A stretch of 64,000 nucleotides of DNA from Aradus depressus. Its lineage: Eukaryota; Arthropoda; Insecta; Hemiptera; Aradidae. The DNA lies in NCBI GenBank assembly GCA_963662175.1, contig OY759224.1, forward strand, positions 33,861,489-33,925,488, written 5' to 3'. Shown here piece by piece: positions 1 to 10,029 of the stretch; position 1 is the first letter of the stretch, and every line of letters starts with the position of its first letter. The translations under genes were made by a program, and so were the position numbers. Below the pieces are notes generated by a model. The model did no database searches and was not told the origin of the DNA. It saw only the letters and a list, made by a program, of their open reading frames with translations.

Positions 1-188
1 GAGTCTGATACTCAGTCCCAGTCAGTCCCATGCTATAGTTGCCTGAGAGTGGACCTTTTTTTTTTTTTTTTTTTTACCTATATATTTATAACGGCATAAT
101 AACATTTGTCATTAGCAATTGATATAAAAAGAGTAGTGTCAGGTGCATGGCTGTACTGCTGAGGTACGTGACCGGAGAGGAGTCCAGG

Positions 189-718
189 CTAGTCCTGGAG
201 CAGGTCCCTCTGCCATATCCGCTTGGGGCGTCGTGGTGGATTTGTAGGGAGAGTGTTTGTAGATAATTCTTGTATAAGTGGATTGGCATGATGATGGAGT
301 TTGTCGTAAAATGTTTGATATCGTGTCCTGATAACAGAAGGTACTAATGGGATGTTGAGGTCATTATATAATGTGAGGTTGGAAACGTAAAATGGAGCAT
401 TGGCAATGTGGCGTAGTATAATGGATTGTATTGACTGTAGGCGTTGTATGTTTGATTTTTTGGCTGATGCCCATATCTCGATGCCGTAAGTCCAGATGGG
501 TTTTAGTATAGTGTTGTATCTCTTCTGTTGAAAGAGCACTAGACTCAAAACCTCCAAAAGGAGAGGCTTTTGTTTTAAAATAATGTCAATAAAGCTATTT
601 TATTTATAGTGTTGTACATGTGAAGTTTGTTTTCAAGTGATAATGTCGATCGTCGTCCGATGATTGATTTCAGTCGTTCAAATCGTCTTTTGAGGTCTGT
701 GGGACCTATTTTAAGTTT
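189..718 (-). pseudogene. Jockey-clade LINE RT C-terminal remnant, split by an 86-bp insertion
   Basis: On the minus strand a frame reads a stretch ending SLENKLHMYNTI (about 718 to 605). The same protein resumes at 518 with LKPIWTYGIEIWASA, then NIQRLQSIQS and LRHIANAPFYVSN, and ends with PPRRPKRIWQRDLLQD at 189. This order of motifs (SLENKL, LKPIWTYG, a QS-LR-I-AP stretch and a final basic RDLL) is typical of the thumb/C-terminal region of Jockey-clade non-LTR reverse transcriptases. The two halves are separated by an insertion at 519-604, so an ATG at 557 is not a real start. Catalytic RT motifs are absent because the copy is truncated at the 5' side. Non-functional fossil. Confidence 0.85.
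507..616 (+). mobile_element. 86-bp retroposed fragment with 12-bp target-site duplication
   Basis: The sequence TATAGTGTTGTA occurs at 507-518 and again at 605-616, exactly where the Jockey RT frame is broken. The intervening 86 bp (519-604) end in an AATAAA-type signal followed by TATTTTATT. A short 3' tail with a polyadenylation-like signal and a 12-bp target duplication is what a severely 5'-truncated retroposon leaves. Its source family is not recognised. Confidence 0.8.
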
Positions 719-754
719 TTATTTCTGGTACAGTTTTTATTTCCAAACACAGAC

Positions 755-870
755 ATATTGTTCAAATAAATAAAACAAATTGATTTTTTGAAATATTGTC
801 TATTCTACAAGAAAATGATATTTAAATGAGTGGTTTCGGCACTACGCCATCATCAGATTCAGTTATAAAA
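755..870 (-). repeat. CGAAAC-hairpin repeat end (Penelope-like)
   Basis: Read on the minus strand this contains CTGATGATGGCGTAGTGCC followed by GAAACC, a GGC..GCC stem between a CTGATGA and a GAAAC element. It is followed by a terminal stretch with ATATTTCAAAAAATC that recurs at 13365 and 39213. Such hairpin-plus-GAAAC ends are common in Penelope-like element termini; the family assignment is inference. Confidence 0.45.
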
Positions 871-1044
871 TATGGCAAGTTTGATGAGTGAGAACCGTTC
901 TTATAGGTACAACAGGTAAAGAGAGGGTTGAAATTTCAACTAGGAAACCTGTTAGAAATTTGTTTGTTCTAAAATATTTTCTTCCCCCTTTTCCTATTAG
1001 TTTATTCTAAGAAGATAAACTAATATATATGTGACATAATATTT

Positions 1045-1511
1045 GAATGGGTGTCTGGAAGAAGGGGCTATGTCGGGTTTTTCAAATTTTACACGAGCGC
1101 AATATTGAACTGAAACAATTGTAATGTAATAAAAACCCGCTGAAAATGACGTACGTAGGACTTTTTTTACGATTTGTTTATTCCAAAATAAAATCGGAAC
1201 ATAAAAAAAAATTATTGATTAATATAAAATACTGCAAAAGTAGTAAATGACTACTGACTACTGTGAAGGTAACTACGTACAAAATGTTATTTATTTAATT
1301 ATTATTTTAAATAATTTTCTTTATCACACTACTAAAGATAACATAGGCCCTTCATGCACGTGACCTCAGTTCGCGCCTTCATTAATCAAGGTTCATGGCA
1401 TCTAGTGGCAGAGTATTGAACTTAAAACTATGTAGGTGCTTGCTCCGCATTACATAGGTCCTTCTTCCATGAAAAAATCTCGACATATGCCCTTTTTCCA
1501 GACACCCATTC
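1045..1511. mobile_element. 467-bp TIR element (MITE), probable 4-bp TSD
   Basis: The left end begins GAATGGGTGTCTGG and the right end is its inverse, CCAGACACCCATTC. The similarity runs about 37 bp inward with few mismatches. ATTT flanks both ends (1041-1044 and 1512-1515), compatible with a 4-bp target duplication. No transposase frame lies inside. A non-autonomous cut-and-paste element of unknown superfamily is the simplest reading. Confidence 0.7.
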
Positions 1512-1641
1512 ATTTGTCTATTTAATAAAACATTATTTTTTACTACATAAGAATATTAATAAAATTGAAGTCAGAATATTTTCCTATCTTTAAAATAAAT
1601 AGATAGATATATAAAAAGTAGAAAGATAAAAGTGGACTTAC

Positions 1642-1755
1642 GGTAGTGAAGTCGATAAGTTGTGTTATAAGGGTTCCGTCAGACCTCTGGAACTCCAGGG
1701 TGACCGTATCTTCAGAGGTGTTAGCTGTGATCGTCTCTTGGAGAACGTCACCTCC
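1642..1755 (-). CDS. oaf: Internal exon of an out-at-first (OAF) family gene
   Basis: On the minus strand a polypyrimidine-rich stretch ending TTATCAG precedes a 114-nt open segment that ends at ACC before GTAAGT. It is therefore a phase-0 exon of exactly 38 codons, with consensus acceptor and donor. The peptide begins GGDVLQETITAN, contains DTVTLEFQRSDGTL and ends LIDFTT. This pattern, DG/GG-V-E-I, then a D-V-L-E region, DGTL and a DF near the end, is that of the conserved N-terminal part of OAF proteins. These are secreted proteins known from Drosophila out at first and vertebrate OAF. GC content is clearly above the flanks. The preceding exon (signal peptide) should lie at higher coordinates and the next (ALxLGE-type region) at lower coordinates; neither was found, so they are probably outside the window or across large introns. 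It is the most secure host coding sequence here. Confidence 0.85.
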
Positions 1756-1785
1756 CTGATAACAAATAAATAATTATAATAGATA

Positions 1786-1895
1786 ATTAGTTATTGTGAC
1801 TCATGCCCGGGCTTTAACTACAAAGTGTTGTCACCTACTACCAGAGCGCTCTTTCGTCGCTCTGGGGGACATTTTGCCTACTCAGATTTGGTTCC
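1786..1895 (-). mobile_element. SINE-A 3' fragment
   Basis: Minus-strand copy of the SINE-A tail: GACTCATGCCCGGGCTTTAA, the CTACTACCAGAGCGCTCTTT segment and the start of the body. The tRNA-like head is missing. Confidence 0.8.
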
Positions 1896-1935
1896 TTAAA
1901 TATACACATAAAATAAATAAAAAAGAAAAAATCCT

Positions 1936-2150
1936 AGGTGAATCACTGCATTCACTGCACCTCCAAAGCCAATCGATAGTTTGGGCTAAATCAATATTTG
2001 ACTTATCTAGTGGCTTCTGAATCCTCATAGTAAATTTTGTATCGATACATTCATTCTATCAGGAGCCATCGTGTTCACACTTTATTTTACATTTTGGTAT
2101 CAGGGGGTTAGAAAACAGGAAATTCCGATGAAATTTCATTAATTTGTTAA
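1936..2150 (-). repeat. HPR fragment
   Basis: Minus-strand HPR: begins with GTGAATCACTGCA, continues with CCAATCGATAGTTTGGGCTAA, TCCTCATAGTAAATTTTGT and CATTCATTCTATCAGGAG. Diverged and lacking the second hairpin end. Confidence 0.7.
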
Positions 2151-2156
2151 ACTGGA

Positions 2157-2176
2157 CCCCCCCCCCCCCCCCCCCC
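2157..2176. repeat. Poly(C) run, 20 bases
   Basis: Uninterrupted run of 20 C directly after an HPR fragment. Another run of 15 C is at 2664-2678. Between 2180 and 2777 I see no gene or recognisable element. Confidence 0.95.
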
Positions 2177-2777
2177 TCTTGTTGCCGCTCTCTCTCTCGC
2201 ACCCAGAGTCCCTACTGGCCCTAAGAACACAATCCTCTTATTACACTATAATCGGCTAGGGGAAGATAAAGCTAACTTAGAATGAGAATGAAAACAGATG
2301 AAGTACTGTTATGTAGGGGTTGTTGAGCCAGCTAGATGGAATATGTTGTTAATTTGAGGGTGAAAGTTAACAAACATCAATTTATAATGTTAGAGGGAGG
2401 ATTAAACTGGAGGCGGGAGGCAGGTAGCGCTGTGAGTGGCGGCTCTATGTACTTGAGCTAAACTTCACATTTGTTTTGTGTTTATATTGTAGCTGCTCAG
2501 GGGGGCAGAAAATTCATTATTGACCCCCCTCCGTCCGACCCCTACTAGTTGAGGTCTCATCCTTTTGATCTTTACTCTCGGACCAGAGGTTTGTAAATTT
2601 AATAATTGTCTGGGGGCTATTGCTCTCTCATGTTCTTTTTTCTATGATTCTGTAGGTCAAAGACCCCCCCCCCCCCCCTCCACGCCAACGTTTCGATATA
2701 TTTTATATTATCATCAGAGCTATGAATAAGCAGGGTTGGGGAGAAGGCATGTAGGTACACTGAGTCGAGAGCAAAAT

Positions 2778-2851
2778 GTAGACTGTTTTTGGAGGGGGAG
2801 CGAAAAGTTAATTGATTAATTCGTTCTGGGGAAGTTCATTGGCGGTGATTT
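2778..2851 (+). repeat. HPR 3' end fragment
   Basis: Contains the HPR end signature: GACTGTTTTTGGAGGGGGAG, the AAGTTAATTGATTAATTCG stretch, then CTGGGGAAGTTCATTGGCGG. A T-run follows. Confidence 0.75.
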
Positions 2852-3313
2852 TTTTTTTTTTTTTTTTTTTTTGGAATCTGAATTTTGGAAAATATAAAAT
2901 TGCGTTGAAAACTAGGATTTTGGCGAAGTGTGACAAAGTAAAGAGCCCGGATTAGAGGATTATTGCGGGAACTAAGGGAGGGCCGGAATTTCTTATATTT
3001 GAGTTTAACAACTTCGGGGTGCTTAGATCAGCACTCATATTTTTTCTTTTTGGGGCGTCTATTAAATTTATTAATAAAATGAAAACAAAAAAAAAAAGAT
3101 AATGTTTATCCCACAACATTTCACTTTATTTTTAACTATTTCACACACTCAAAATAGAGTAACCACGCTTGGTCGGCCATACCCAACCGTATCTATCTCT
3201 ATTAAAACAATAAAACAAAATCACATTATTTATAATTATATCGTACTTACTACAAAATATAAATAACTATTATATCTAAAAATATTAAGAATTAGTTGAA
3301 TAAGTTCAAAAAT

Positions 3314-3547
3314 ATATACACAATAGGGGGCCATGGTGGCCGTGCGGGCTAGAGCGTAGGGCTTTGGTCGCATGGTCTCACCATGGTTGGCGGGTTCGAA
3401 TCCCGTCCGGGAGTGAGTTTTATTTCGTAGATAGAACTCCCTTCCGGGGCCATGGATGTCTTAAATAATTATATATAACACATTGACATGGCTAATATGC
3501 ACCGTACATAAAGCCAAAAAAAAAAAAAAAAAAAAATATACACAATA
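3314..3547 (+). mobile_element. SINE-B, full length, 12-bp TSD
   Basis: The body is 3326-3535. The first 100 bp resemble a tRNA: an A-box-like TGGCCGTGCGGGCTAGAG, and a B box with a GGTTCGAATCC core. These internal Pol III promoter elements are followed by an unrelated body and a poly(A) tail. ATATACACAATA occurs at 3314-3325 and 3536-3547, a perfect 12-bp target duplication. Head, tail and duplication together identify a retroposed tRNA-derived SINE rather than a functional tRNA gene. Confidence 0.9.
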
Positions 3548-3579
3548 AACTAAAAAAAGTGCCTTTAAAAAACTGGTAT

Positions 3580-3912
3580 GTTAGTTATAATGACTCATGC
3601 CCGGGCTTTAACTACGAGGTCTTATCGCCTACCAGAGCGATCTTTGGTCACTCTGGTGGACAAGAGCCCGACTCTACTGTGGGAGTCGTAAATTTGGCCT
3701 ACCCTAAATTTTTATTCACCTAGGGCAAGGGGTCTTTAACGAGTACCTGATATCGTACAGGCTCGGGACCATCGCTTAACGTCTCATCCATAGGACGGCG
3801 GGCTTAAGTTTATTTTACCTCCCAGATAAAATAAACCAAGGGCTTCGGTTGGGTTTCGAACCTACGATCTTGAGATCAGAAGGCACGCATACCACTGAGC
3901 TACCGGCTCCCT
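3580..3912 (-). mobile_element. SINE-A, near full length
   Basis: Complete minus-strand copy: the tail (ACTCATGCCCGGGC), the central CATCGCTTAACGTCTCATCC segment, then the tRNA-like head with an inverted B box (GGGTTTCGAACC) and A-box region (ACCACTGAGCTACCGG). Confidence 0.9.
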
Positions 3913-4026
3913 AAAAAAAGAAGAAAAAAAAATGGTATAAAATATAATAATAAAACAAGTTAAATATTATTATATAAACAAAAAAATTATAAAAGTTAAG
4001 AAATAGACACCTCTCCTCAAGAACTG

Positions 4027-4222
4027 TGAGCACCCCCTCCATCTCAAGAGGCTCGTTTATACGATGCTCATGAGGTCGATGAGGCTTTACGGCTGCTCTA
4101 TCTGGGGTTCTGCCTCCGATTCTCAAATCAAACGTATACAGACACTCCAGAATCGGGCCTTAAGAATAATCACCAATGCGCCCTGGTTTGTCCGTAACAA
4201 AACTATATACAAGGATTTTGCT
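4027..4222 (+). pseudogene. Jockey-clade LINE RT C-terminal fragment
   Basis: A plus-strand frame reads HPLHLKRLVYTMLMRS, then LYGCSIWGSASDSQIKRIQT and LRIITNAPWFVRNKTIYKDF. This is the same thumb/C-terminal region as the remnant at 189-718 but a different subfamily. It is truncated on both sides and has no catalytic motifs. The flanks are AT-rich with no tail visible, so this is an old fragment. The stretch 4223-4815 holds nothing I recognise. Confidence 0.75.
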
Positions 4223-4815
4223 ACGAAATAGCCCTATTTGCTACATTTATTCAACAAAAAATTTAACAACCATTTATTACAAAATATAATATTGAAATGA
4301 GAAGTGTTCCTTCACAGGGGAACTTTAAGATCTTTAATCCTTCACAGATTTTGTTGGAGACTTATTAAGGAACATTGGCTATTTTACGAAGGATTTTGGA
4401 TTAAAAGGATTGGAAGGAGTATAGATTGGATGTCATGGTATCCATAGACCAATGTCTTGGAGCTCATCCTTCACGTCCGTAAGTCCATATAATTTTTAGA
4501 AAAGTATTGTACAGATTTTCCTTTCAGTCTTGTGCGTATTCGCGAAATAACATCGGATTTCCGACCGATGACCCTATTTCCCCATTATATAGTGTCATCG
4601 GTTTCAAAACAAATCGATTTCGCTAGTTACCGCAGTGTCAAATGTAGGATTTTCGAAGTTCGGAAGAAAATCAGGAAAATTTAGAGTAAACTAACTGGAA
4701 AAGTTTTATATTGATAAAAATGCTTCAAACTGCAATATAAACATAGCATTATATAACAGGTATAGTGTAATGTAGAAGGGAGTACAGGAAAGTGACGTCA
4801 CTGTCTATAATAATA

Positions 4816-5112
4816 TGGGAGAGGCAGTAGCACAGAGGTAGCCAGCTAGCCTACATAGCTCAAGATCGCGGGTGCGAAACTCGGCCGAGGTACTTAGCTT
4901 TTTTATCTGGAAGGTAAAACTCGTTGAGCACTCCGTCCTTCGGATGGGACTTAGCTAACGTCCCGAGCCTGAATAAATCTAGGAAGACAAATGTTAGGAC
5001 TTCCACAGAAGAGTCGGGCGCATGTTCACCAGAATGTCGAAAGAGCGCTCATCTAGTAAGCGATATAACCTCATAGTCAAAGTCCGGGCATGAGTCATAG
5101 TAACTAACTAAC
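4816..5112 (+). mobile_element. SINE-A, near full length
   Basis: Head with GCACAGAGGTAGCCAGCTAG, a B-box region GGGTGCGAAACTCG (diverged), then TCCGTCCTTCGGATGGGAC, and the tail GGGCATGAGTCATAGTAACT followed by ACTAACTA. This is the (ACTA)n tail type. Confidence 0.85.
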
Positions 5113-5662
5113 TATAATTAGCTTTATGAACTACAGTTAGGTAAGGATTTAGTCTGGAGACAAGAAATATTTCTTACCCATTTTGGCTTTTGGCTGTTTT
5201 ACATTTAATGTAATTTCTATACTTTTTTATATCTAAATTCATAATTTAAAATTATGAAAATAACAGGCCCAGTTATTTAAATATAATAATAGGTTACATC
5301 TATCAGTTATAACTAACTGTACAATTCAACCTGGCAGTAAATGAACAGATATTTAAAAAGTAACTGGCATCCCTAGTGGTCTCCTCCTGTGACGTAGTAG
5401 TGAATGGTGGAGTGGGGATGAGGCCCAGTCCTTCTCTATCATGGGCCCTGGACAGAGCCCACTGTCCCTAAGAGCCCACTGTCCCTAACTCAGTCTACAT
5501 CTTTTATAAGCCCCGTTTACTCCTGCTACATAATACAGTACGATGTACCTCCATTTTCCGGCTTTCTAAACACTCAACTATTTACTAACCTTGCAGAATA
5601 AGTGGAAACCTACGTCACAACAGACCTTTTCATTAAAGCTAGTATTTTTATATTCATTAAAG

Positions 5663-5740
5663 AAAAAAACAACCGTATTTCGACAAAAAAACAACCGTAT
5701 TTCGACAAAAAAACAACTGTATTTCGACAAAAAAAAAAAA
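5663..5740 (+). repeat. 22-bp tandem repeat, three copies
   Basis: The unit is A-run plus CAACCGTATTTCGAC, repeated at 5663, 5685 and 5707. The neighbouring stretches 5113-5662 and 5741-6286 hold no recognisable gene; 6260-6280 is a short AT microsatellite. Confidence 0.9.
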
Positions 5741-6286
5741 TAATTAAAAATAAATGTTAAGACGCCTTTAACATAAGAAAAATATGTGGTGTGGCCATAA
5801 GAGGACTTTTTTTTATATCAATCACGGTTTTACAGATCTCTCTGTCCCCCCCTCCACCCTCTCAAAATCATTTCATACTGGCGTTACTGGTTATATGAGA
5901 TAATGAGTTGACGTCAGCCGTTTTATTTGTTTCATTGTACAGCGTGATTCTGACAGGGACTTCCTTATACATATACAATAACAAACACCAAATGATTTTT
6001 AGAAAAAAAAATGAATTGTGCTCCAGTTTTCTTTTCAGATAGCCTCAGGAATAAAAGTGTTAGGAAGGAGACGCTCTCAGAATACGGCACTCTTTCAAAT
6101 CTCACAAACTATATTACTTTTTTGTTATTCATCTACATAGGAATCCCACAATTCGGGCAGCTAATAAAAAAAATCTCCACTTCTCTGTATTTTGTGAATC
6201 CTTAATTTAATCAGTTCGTTGTATACAATTTTTTGTTTCTCTCTTTCTCTCTCCATATATACATATATATATATATATAAGGATTT

Positions 6287-6486
6287 AGAGGGCGCCGGTA
6301 GCTCAGTGGTATGCGTGGTTGGCTTCTGAGCTCAAGAACATGGGTTCGAAACCCGACCGAGGCCCTTAGTTTATTTTATCTAAGAGGTAAAATAAACTTA
6401 AGCACGCCGTCCTTCGGATGGGACGTTAAGCGATGGTCCGATATGACCTCGTAGGTAAAGCCAGGGCATGAGTCATAAACCTAACC
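6287..6486 (+). mobile_element. SINE-A with internal deletion
   Basis: Intact head with GGTAGCTCAGTGGTATGCGT and GGGTTCGAAACCCG, then the body as far as GACGTTAAGCGATGGTCC. From there it jumps straight to GATATGACCTCGTAGG, losing about 140 bp of the central body. Both breakpoints carry GCGAT in the consensus. The tail is ATAAACCTAACCTA, the (CCTAA)n type. Confidence 0.85.
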
Positions 6487-6525
6487 TATAAAAGCTTTAT
6501 TATACATATACAAAAAAAGTATATA

Positions 6526-6581
6526 CCATATACAAAAAAAGCTTTATTATTATATAATAATAAAGCTTTTTTTGTATATGG
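6526..6581. repeat. Perfect 56-bp palindrome
   Basis: Two 28-bp arms meet without a spacer at 6553/6554. The left arm starts CCATATACAAAAAAAGC and the right arm is its exact inverse. It lies between two convergent SINE-A copies. Confidence 0.95.
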
Positions 6582-6596
6582 TCGGAATATATTTAC

Positions 6597-6853
6597 TGAG
6601 ACTCATGCCCGGGCTTCTAACTACGTCATATCGCTCTTTCATCGCTCTGGTAGACATGAGCCCTACTCTAGTACGGGAGTCTTAAATTTTGCCTAGCCTA
6701 CGAACACCTGCCAACGTACAGGCTCGGGACAATCGTTTAACGTCCCATCCGAAGGACGGCATGCTCAAGGTTTTTTCACCTCCCAAATAAATAAAAAACC
6801 TAAGAGCCTCTCTTAGGCTGGCTTTCGAACCCGTGATCTTAGTTATCGGCGCC
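6597..6853 (-). mobile_element. SINE-A, head partly deleted
   Basis: Minus-strand SINE-A: ACTCATGCCCGGGCTTCTAA through CGTCCCATCCGAAGGACGGC to GGCTTTCGAACCCGTGATCT. The A-box region has been lost. The following stretch 6860-7324 has several TATCGAT/GATACC motifs but no gene. Confidence 0.85.
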
Positions 6854-7324
6854 TTTCAATCAAGGGAGTGGGGTGCAATGTCGGTTCGGTCCTTGTCGGG
6901 TCTCCCTCCTCGACGATTGAAGTGTCCTAGACAGGGTTCAAGCGATACCACAAATTATCGATACTTTTACTTACGAGTAGTATCGAATAAAACTTTTGAT
7001 GAATTGAAAAATTTATATAATTTTTTTTTTTAATTGTTGAAATTTGAAACTAGTACTTTGAATCGATACAAAAAATATCTATTCGATACCAAAACTACTT
7101 GGTATCGGCTAAAAGTTTCGATAGATCCTTAACTAGACCTGGCTAGCCGCCCCGTCAAATGTTATGTTAGTCTGCGTATAGCTAAGAGGCTAACAAATAT
7201 ACCTTAAAAAATGTGTTTTCCAGCGCGAAGTAATGATTTAATGGTTAAAAATCAATAATAATTAACAAGGCTAAAAATCAACAAATGTCTCATTACTTGG
7301 CGACTTATATTACTTATTAATACT

Positions 7325-7560
7325 AAATTTCGACCCCCTTCTCTGATCTCCCTCCCCTCTCTCTTCCCATTGGTAGATTCACTGAAAATAGCCAGATGTC
7401 GTCCTTAAGAGACAGACAGACATACAGGAATTTTTAGGTTATTTTTGAAATAAGGCGGGAAACATGAAATTTCAGTGGAAACTCAACATCGAATTTCTGA
7501 TCGATTAAATTCACCATACATCATAGAAGTTGGTGAAGTAAAATAAAGTGTGGTCCAGTT
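7325..7560 (-). repeat. HPR fragment
   Basis: Minus-strand HPR: ACCCCCTTCTCTGATC, GAAAATAGCCAGATGTCGTC, GAAACATGAAATTTCAGTGG and ACTCAACATCGAATTTCTG. 7561-8020 has a 21-base C run at 7899-7919 and nothing coding. Confidence 0.7.
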
Positions 7561-8024
7561 GTTAAAAGTGAATAAGAGAGGTCTGGTGTTATGAGGACAT
7601 TAGCATGGGTATAGGACATGGGGGTGTGGTCCTGATATATATAGTGGCGGGAACATCAGGTCCAGAGCACTCTCCCGCCCCCGCCAAAAAAAAAAAAAAA
7701 AAAACACAAGAGGGAAAAATCAGAACCACATCAGGCTGGCCCCCGCAGATACAATAACAGGGCGGTTCATGGGTTTTTCATGCCGAACCCGGCACTACAT
7801 GCCACACAAATCCCCGTTCTTCCCCTCGCTACTCACAAAGGGACAAATGATTTTTTTTAATGTCCATGGCCGGCATGTTTTGAAAATACACGCCGAAACC
7901 CCCCCCCCCCCCCCCCCCCACCCCCTTCTACAATTTTTCAGCTGTGAAAAAAAAGAAAAACATTTTTTTTACTTTTCTAGCAATATGGTTTTCATGTATT
8001 GGTTAGTTACTTAAAAAACCAAAA

Positions 8025-8096
8025 AGCCTGGACCGGGTTTCGAACCCGCGATCTTAACCTGAGTAGGCAATCACGCTATCTCTGAGCTACCTGTGC
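8025..8096 (-). mobile_element. SINE-A head fragment
   Basis: Only the tRNA-like head remains: GGGTTTCGAACCCGCGATCT and CTCTGAGCTAC on the minus strand. Without the body it could be mistaken for a tRNA gene, but it has no acceptor stem pairing. Confidence 0.7.
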
Positions 8097-8114
8097 ACTC
8101 ATGTTTCAGTGAGG

Positions 8115-8400
8115 AATTCTACGTTGAGTTTTCAAAATAATTTAAAGTTTTCCTACCCCCTGAATCCAAAAATGAATGACACATGTTTGTCATTTAGTGT
8201 GCGTGTGAACACGATAATTTCGGATAAAATTCGTATGGGTATCTAGAACCCCGTACGGACGACACCTATGTATTGATTTATTCCATTTCGATATAAAATT
8301 TTATATATATACATATATATCAAAAGTCATCGGCAGTGTACTTATCCAGCATCAATTGGTCATCCTACCGCTTTGGCTCAAAATCAATATACTATCAATA
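8115..8400 (+). repeat. Two HPR fragments in opposite orientation
   Basis: 8115-8295 is plus-strand HPR (GAATTCTACGTTGAGTTTTC, TGAACACGATAATTTCGG, CCCCGTACGGACGACACC). 8325-8400 is a minus-strand end (TCATCGGCAGTGTACTTATC). 8400-8880 is AT-rich without identifiable content. Confidence 0.6.
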
Positions 8401-8894
8401 TAATACGGTGGCCCATAGTTTAATAAAGTTTGCCTTATGTCTTAAGCTAGGATTTGATAGATTATCAGCAGTTTCTCTTCATAAATAAAATGTTTTATTT
8501 GTAATTTTAAATTTTTATTAAAAATATAAGTTGACAAATGATTATTTTTAATTGTTTTACTGCTACATAAACACAAATAAACAATTAATATAATTTATAA
8601 CAAATAAAAGTTGAAAATTTAAAGTTTTTGTTATGATTTTGTGCTCCACTGTATATTAGTCCGTTCCTGCACAAGTGTATTCACAACTTATTTCCTACTA
8701 TAGAGGAGGATATTGTTCATAGCATGGCGGGAAGTGGAGAGCGTGCGGCGGCGGGGAAAAAGAAGGAAGAAAAAAAACGAAGTGTCGGCCGGGGGAAGAA
8801 GAGAGGAAGGAGACCCAAGACGTCTCAGTAATAAAACGGAAATGAGGATGAGTCGCAGAAGTGAAAGGCCTCTTCTAACAAGAGCACACCAGCA

Positions 8895-9779
8895 ACAGAA
8901 GAGAACAGTGGGGCCCCTCAAGGGACCAGAGGAAAAGTTCAAACTACCGAGAGTTCAAAATAATAAGAGTTCGAATAACCAAGACGGAGTTAGGAAAAAA
9001 TTAAAATAAACAGAAGGAGTGTGATTAAAAGTATGTATGTACGTTCATACATAAGTGATATTGTCGAGGGAGTTTTCTGTAGTGATGAGAGCTGAGAAAA
9101 AAGCCTCCTCCAGACGAGGAAATTCACCCTGACGTCACTTTTTTCTTGCTGCACATGAGACACTTCCGGCGATTTTATCCTTATTTTTTGACAATGTAGA
9201 TGGTAAAATATTGAACTGCTTTGCAACATCTTTTTTTCAATATTCCATTTTCTACAGCTTCTATACACGCAGTATCTCACCAATTGAAATACATTTATTT
9301 TTCTGGAGCTCATTCTGATTTTAAAAATTAGAAAAACGCTGTTTGCAGTTTTCTTTCTTTAGTTAAATTTAAACAAAAACAATTTAAAGTGAGGGCTCCC
9401 CAACTGTCTATAATGTGAAGTGCCCACTTCTGATGTCATTAGATCATGCACAACAGACCAGTCTTTTGTTTACATACCCTGGACTAGATTAATTGAGTTT
9501 GCAGTTTTCTTTCTTTAGTTAAATTTAAACTCAATTAATCTAGTCCAGGGTATGTGAACAAAGGACAGGTCTGTGCATGATCAATAAATAAGTGGGGACT
9601 TATATTATTATAGAGAGTTGGGGAGCCCTGACTTCAAATTATAGAGTGTTGGCAAGTAAGATGCCATTGCTTCAAGTTCAAATTACCGAGGGGACCAAAT
9701 GTACATTATTTTTTTTCAATTTATCGAGTGTTCTTCAAGGGACCTGGACAAAACTTCAAATTATCGAGAGTCGACTGTA
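8895..9779. mobile_element. Pogo/Tigger-like terminal fragment
   Basis: The right end reads CTTCAAATTATCGAGAGTCG then ACTG, followed by TA (9778-9779). This is the standard form of a pogo/Tigger terminal repeat: outermost CAGT, with TTCAAATTATCGAG-type subterminal repeats. Similar motifs recur near 9690 and, diverged, at 8930-8985. A clean left end was not found and no transposase frame is visible, so the extent is approximate. A foldback (9341-9630) sits inside. Confidence 0.5.
9341..9630. repeat. Foldback with ~105-bp arms and a 34-bp direct duplication
   Basis: Arm one (9392-9496) starts GGGCTCCCCAACTGTCTATA. Arm two (9531-9630) is its inverse and ends GAGAGTTGGGGAGCCC. The 34-bp loop at 9497-9530 is an identical copy of 9341-9374, just outside arm one. 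The arms diverge in places, so this is not a recent event. Confidence 0.85.
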
Positions 9780-9879
9780 TATTGATTTTGATTATGACTT
9801 TTTACTGTTGGAATCTGTCCTTTGACATAGAAAGCATCTAATCATTAATAGAGAGAATTATAAAGATCATCTGAAATGG

Positions 9880-9955
9880 CACAGGCTGAGATCGCATTGC
9901 TTAACGTCCCAGCAGAAGGACGGCATGCTCAACTTTTTTTTTTTAGCTCCCAGAC
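9880..9955 (-). mobile_element. SINE-A central fragment
   Basis: Minus-strand piece: ACAGGCTGAGATCGCATTGC, TTAACGTCCCAGCAGAAGGA and CGGCATGCTC. Confidence 0.65.
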
Positions 9956-10029
9956 AAGTTTGAATAATGATCCTAATTCGATGAAATTAGATCTAATAGG
10001 GTACAATACCAGTTGGAGATAGGACTCAA

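Noticed and set aside
3326..3430. Possible tRNA gene
   Set aside because: The A- and B-box-like sequences belong to SINE-B: a non-tRNA body, poly(A) and a target duplication follow. The same holds for every SINE-A head.
8713..9009. 98-codon Arg/Lys-rich frame and its minus shadow
   Set aside because: Purine-rich composition and an overlap with pogo-like subterminal repeats explain it; no domain recognised.
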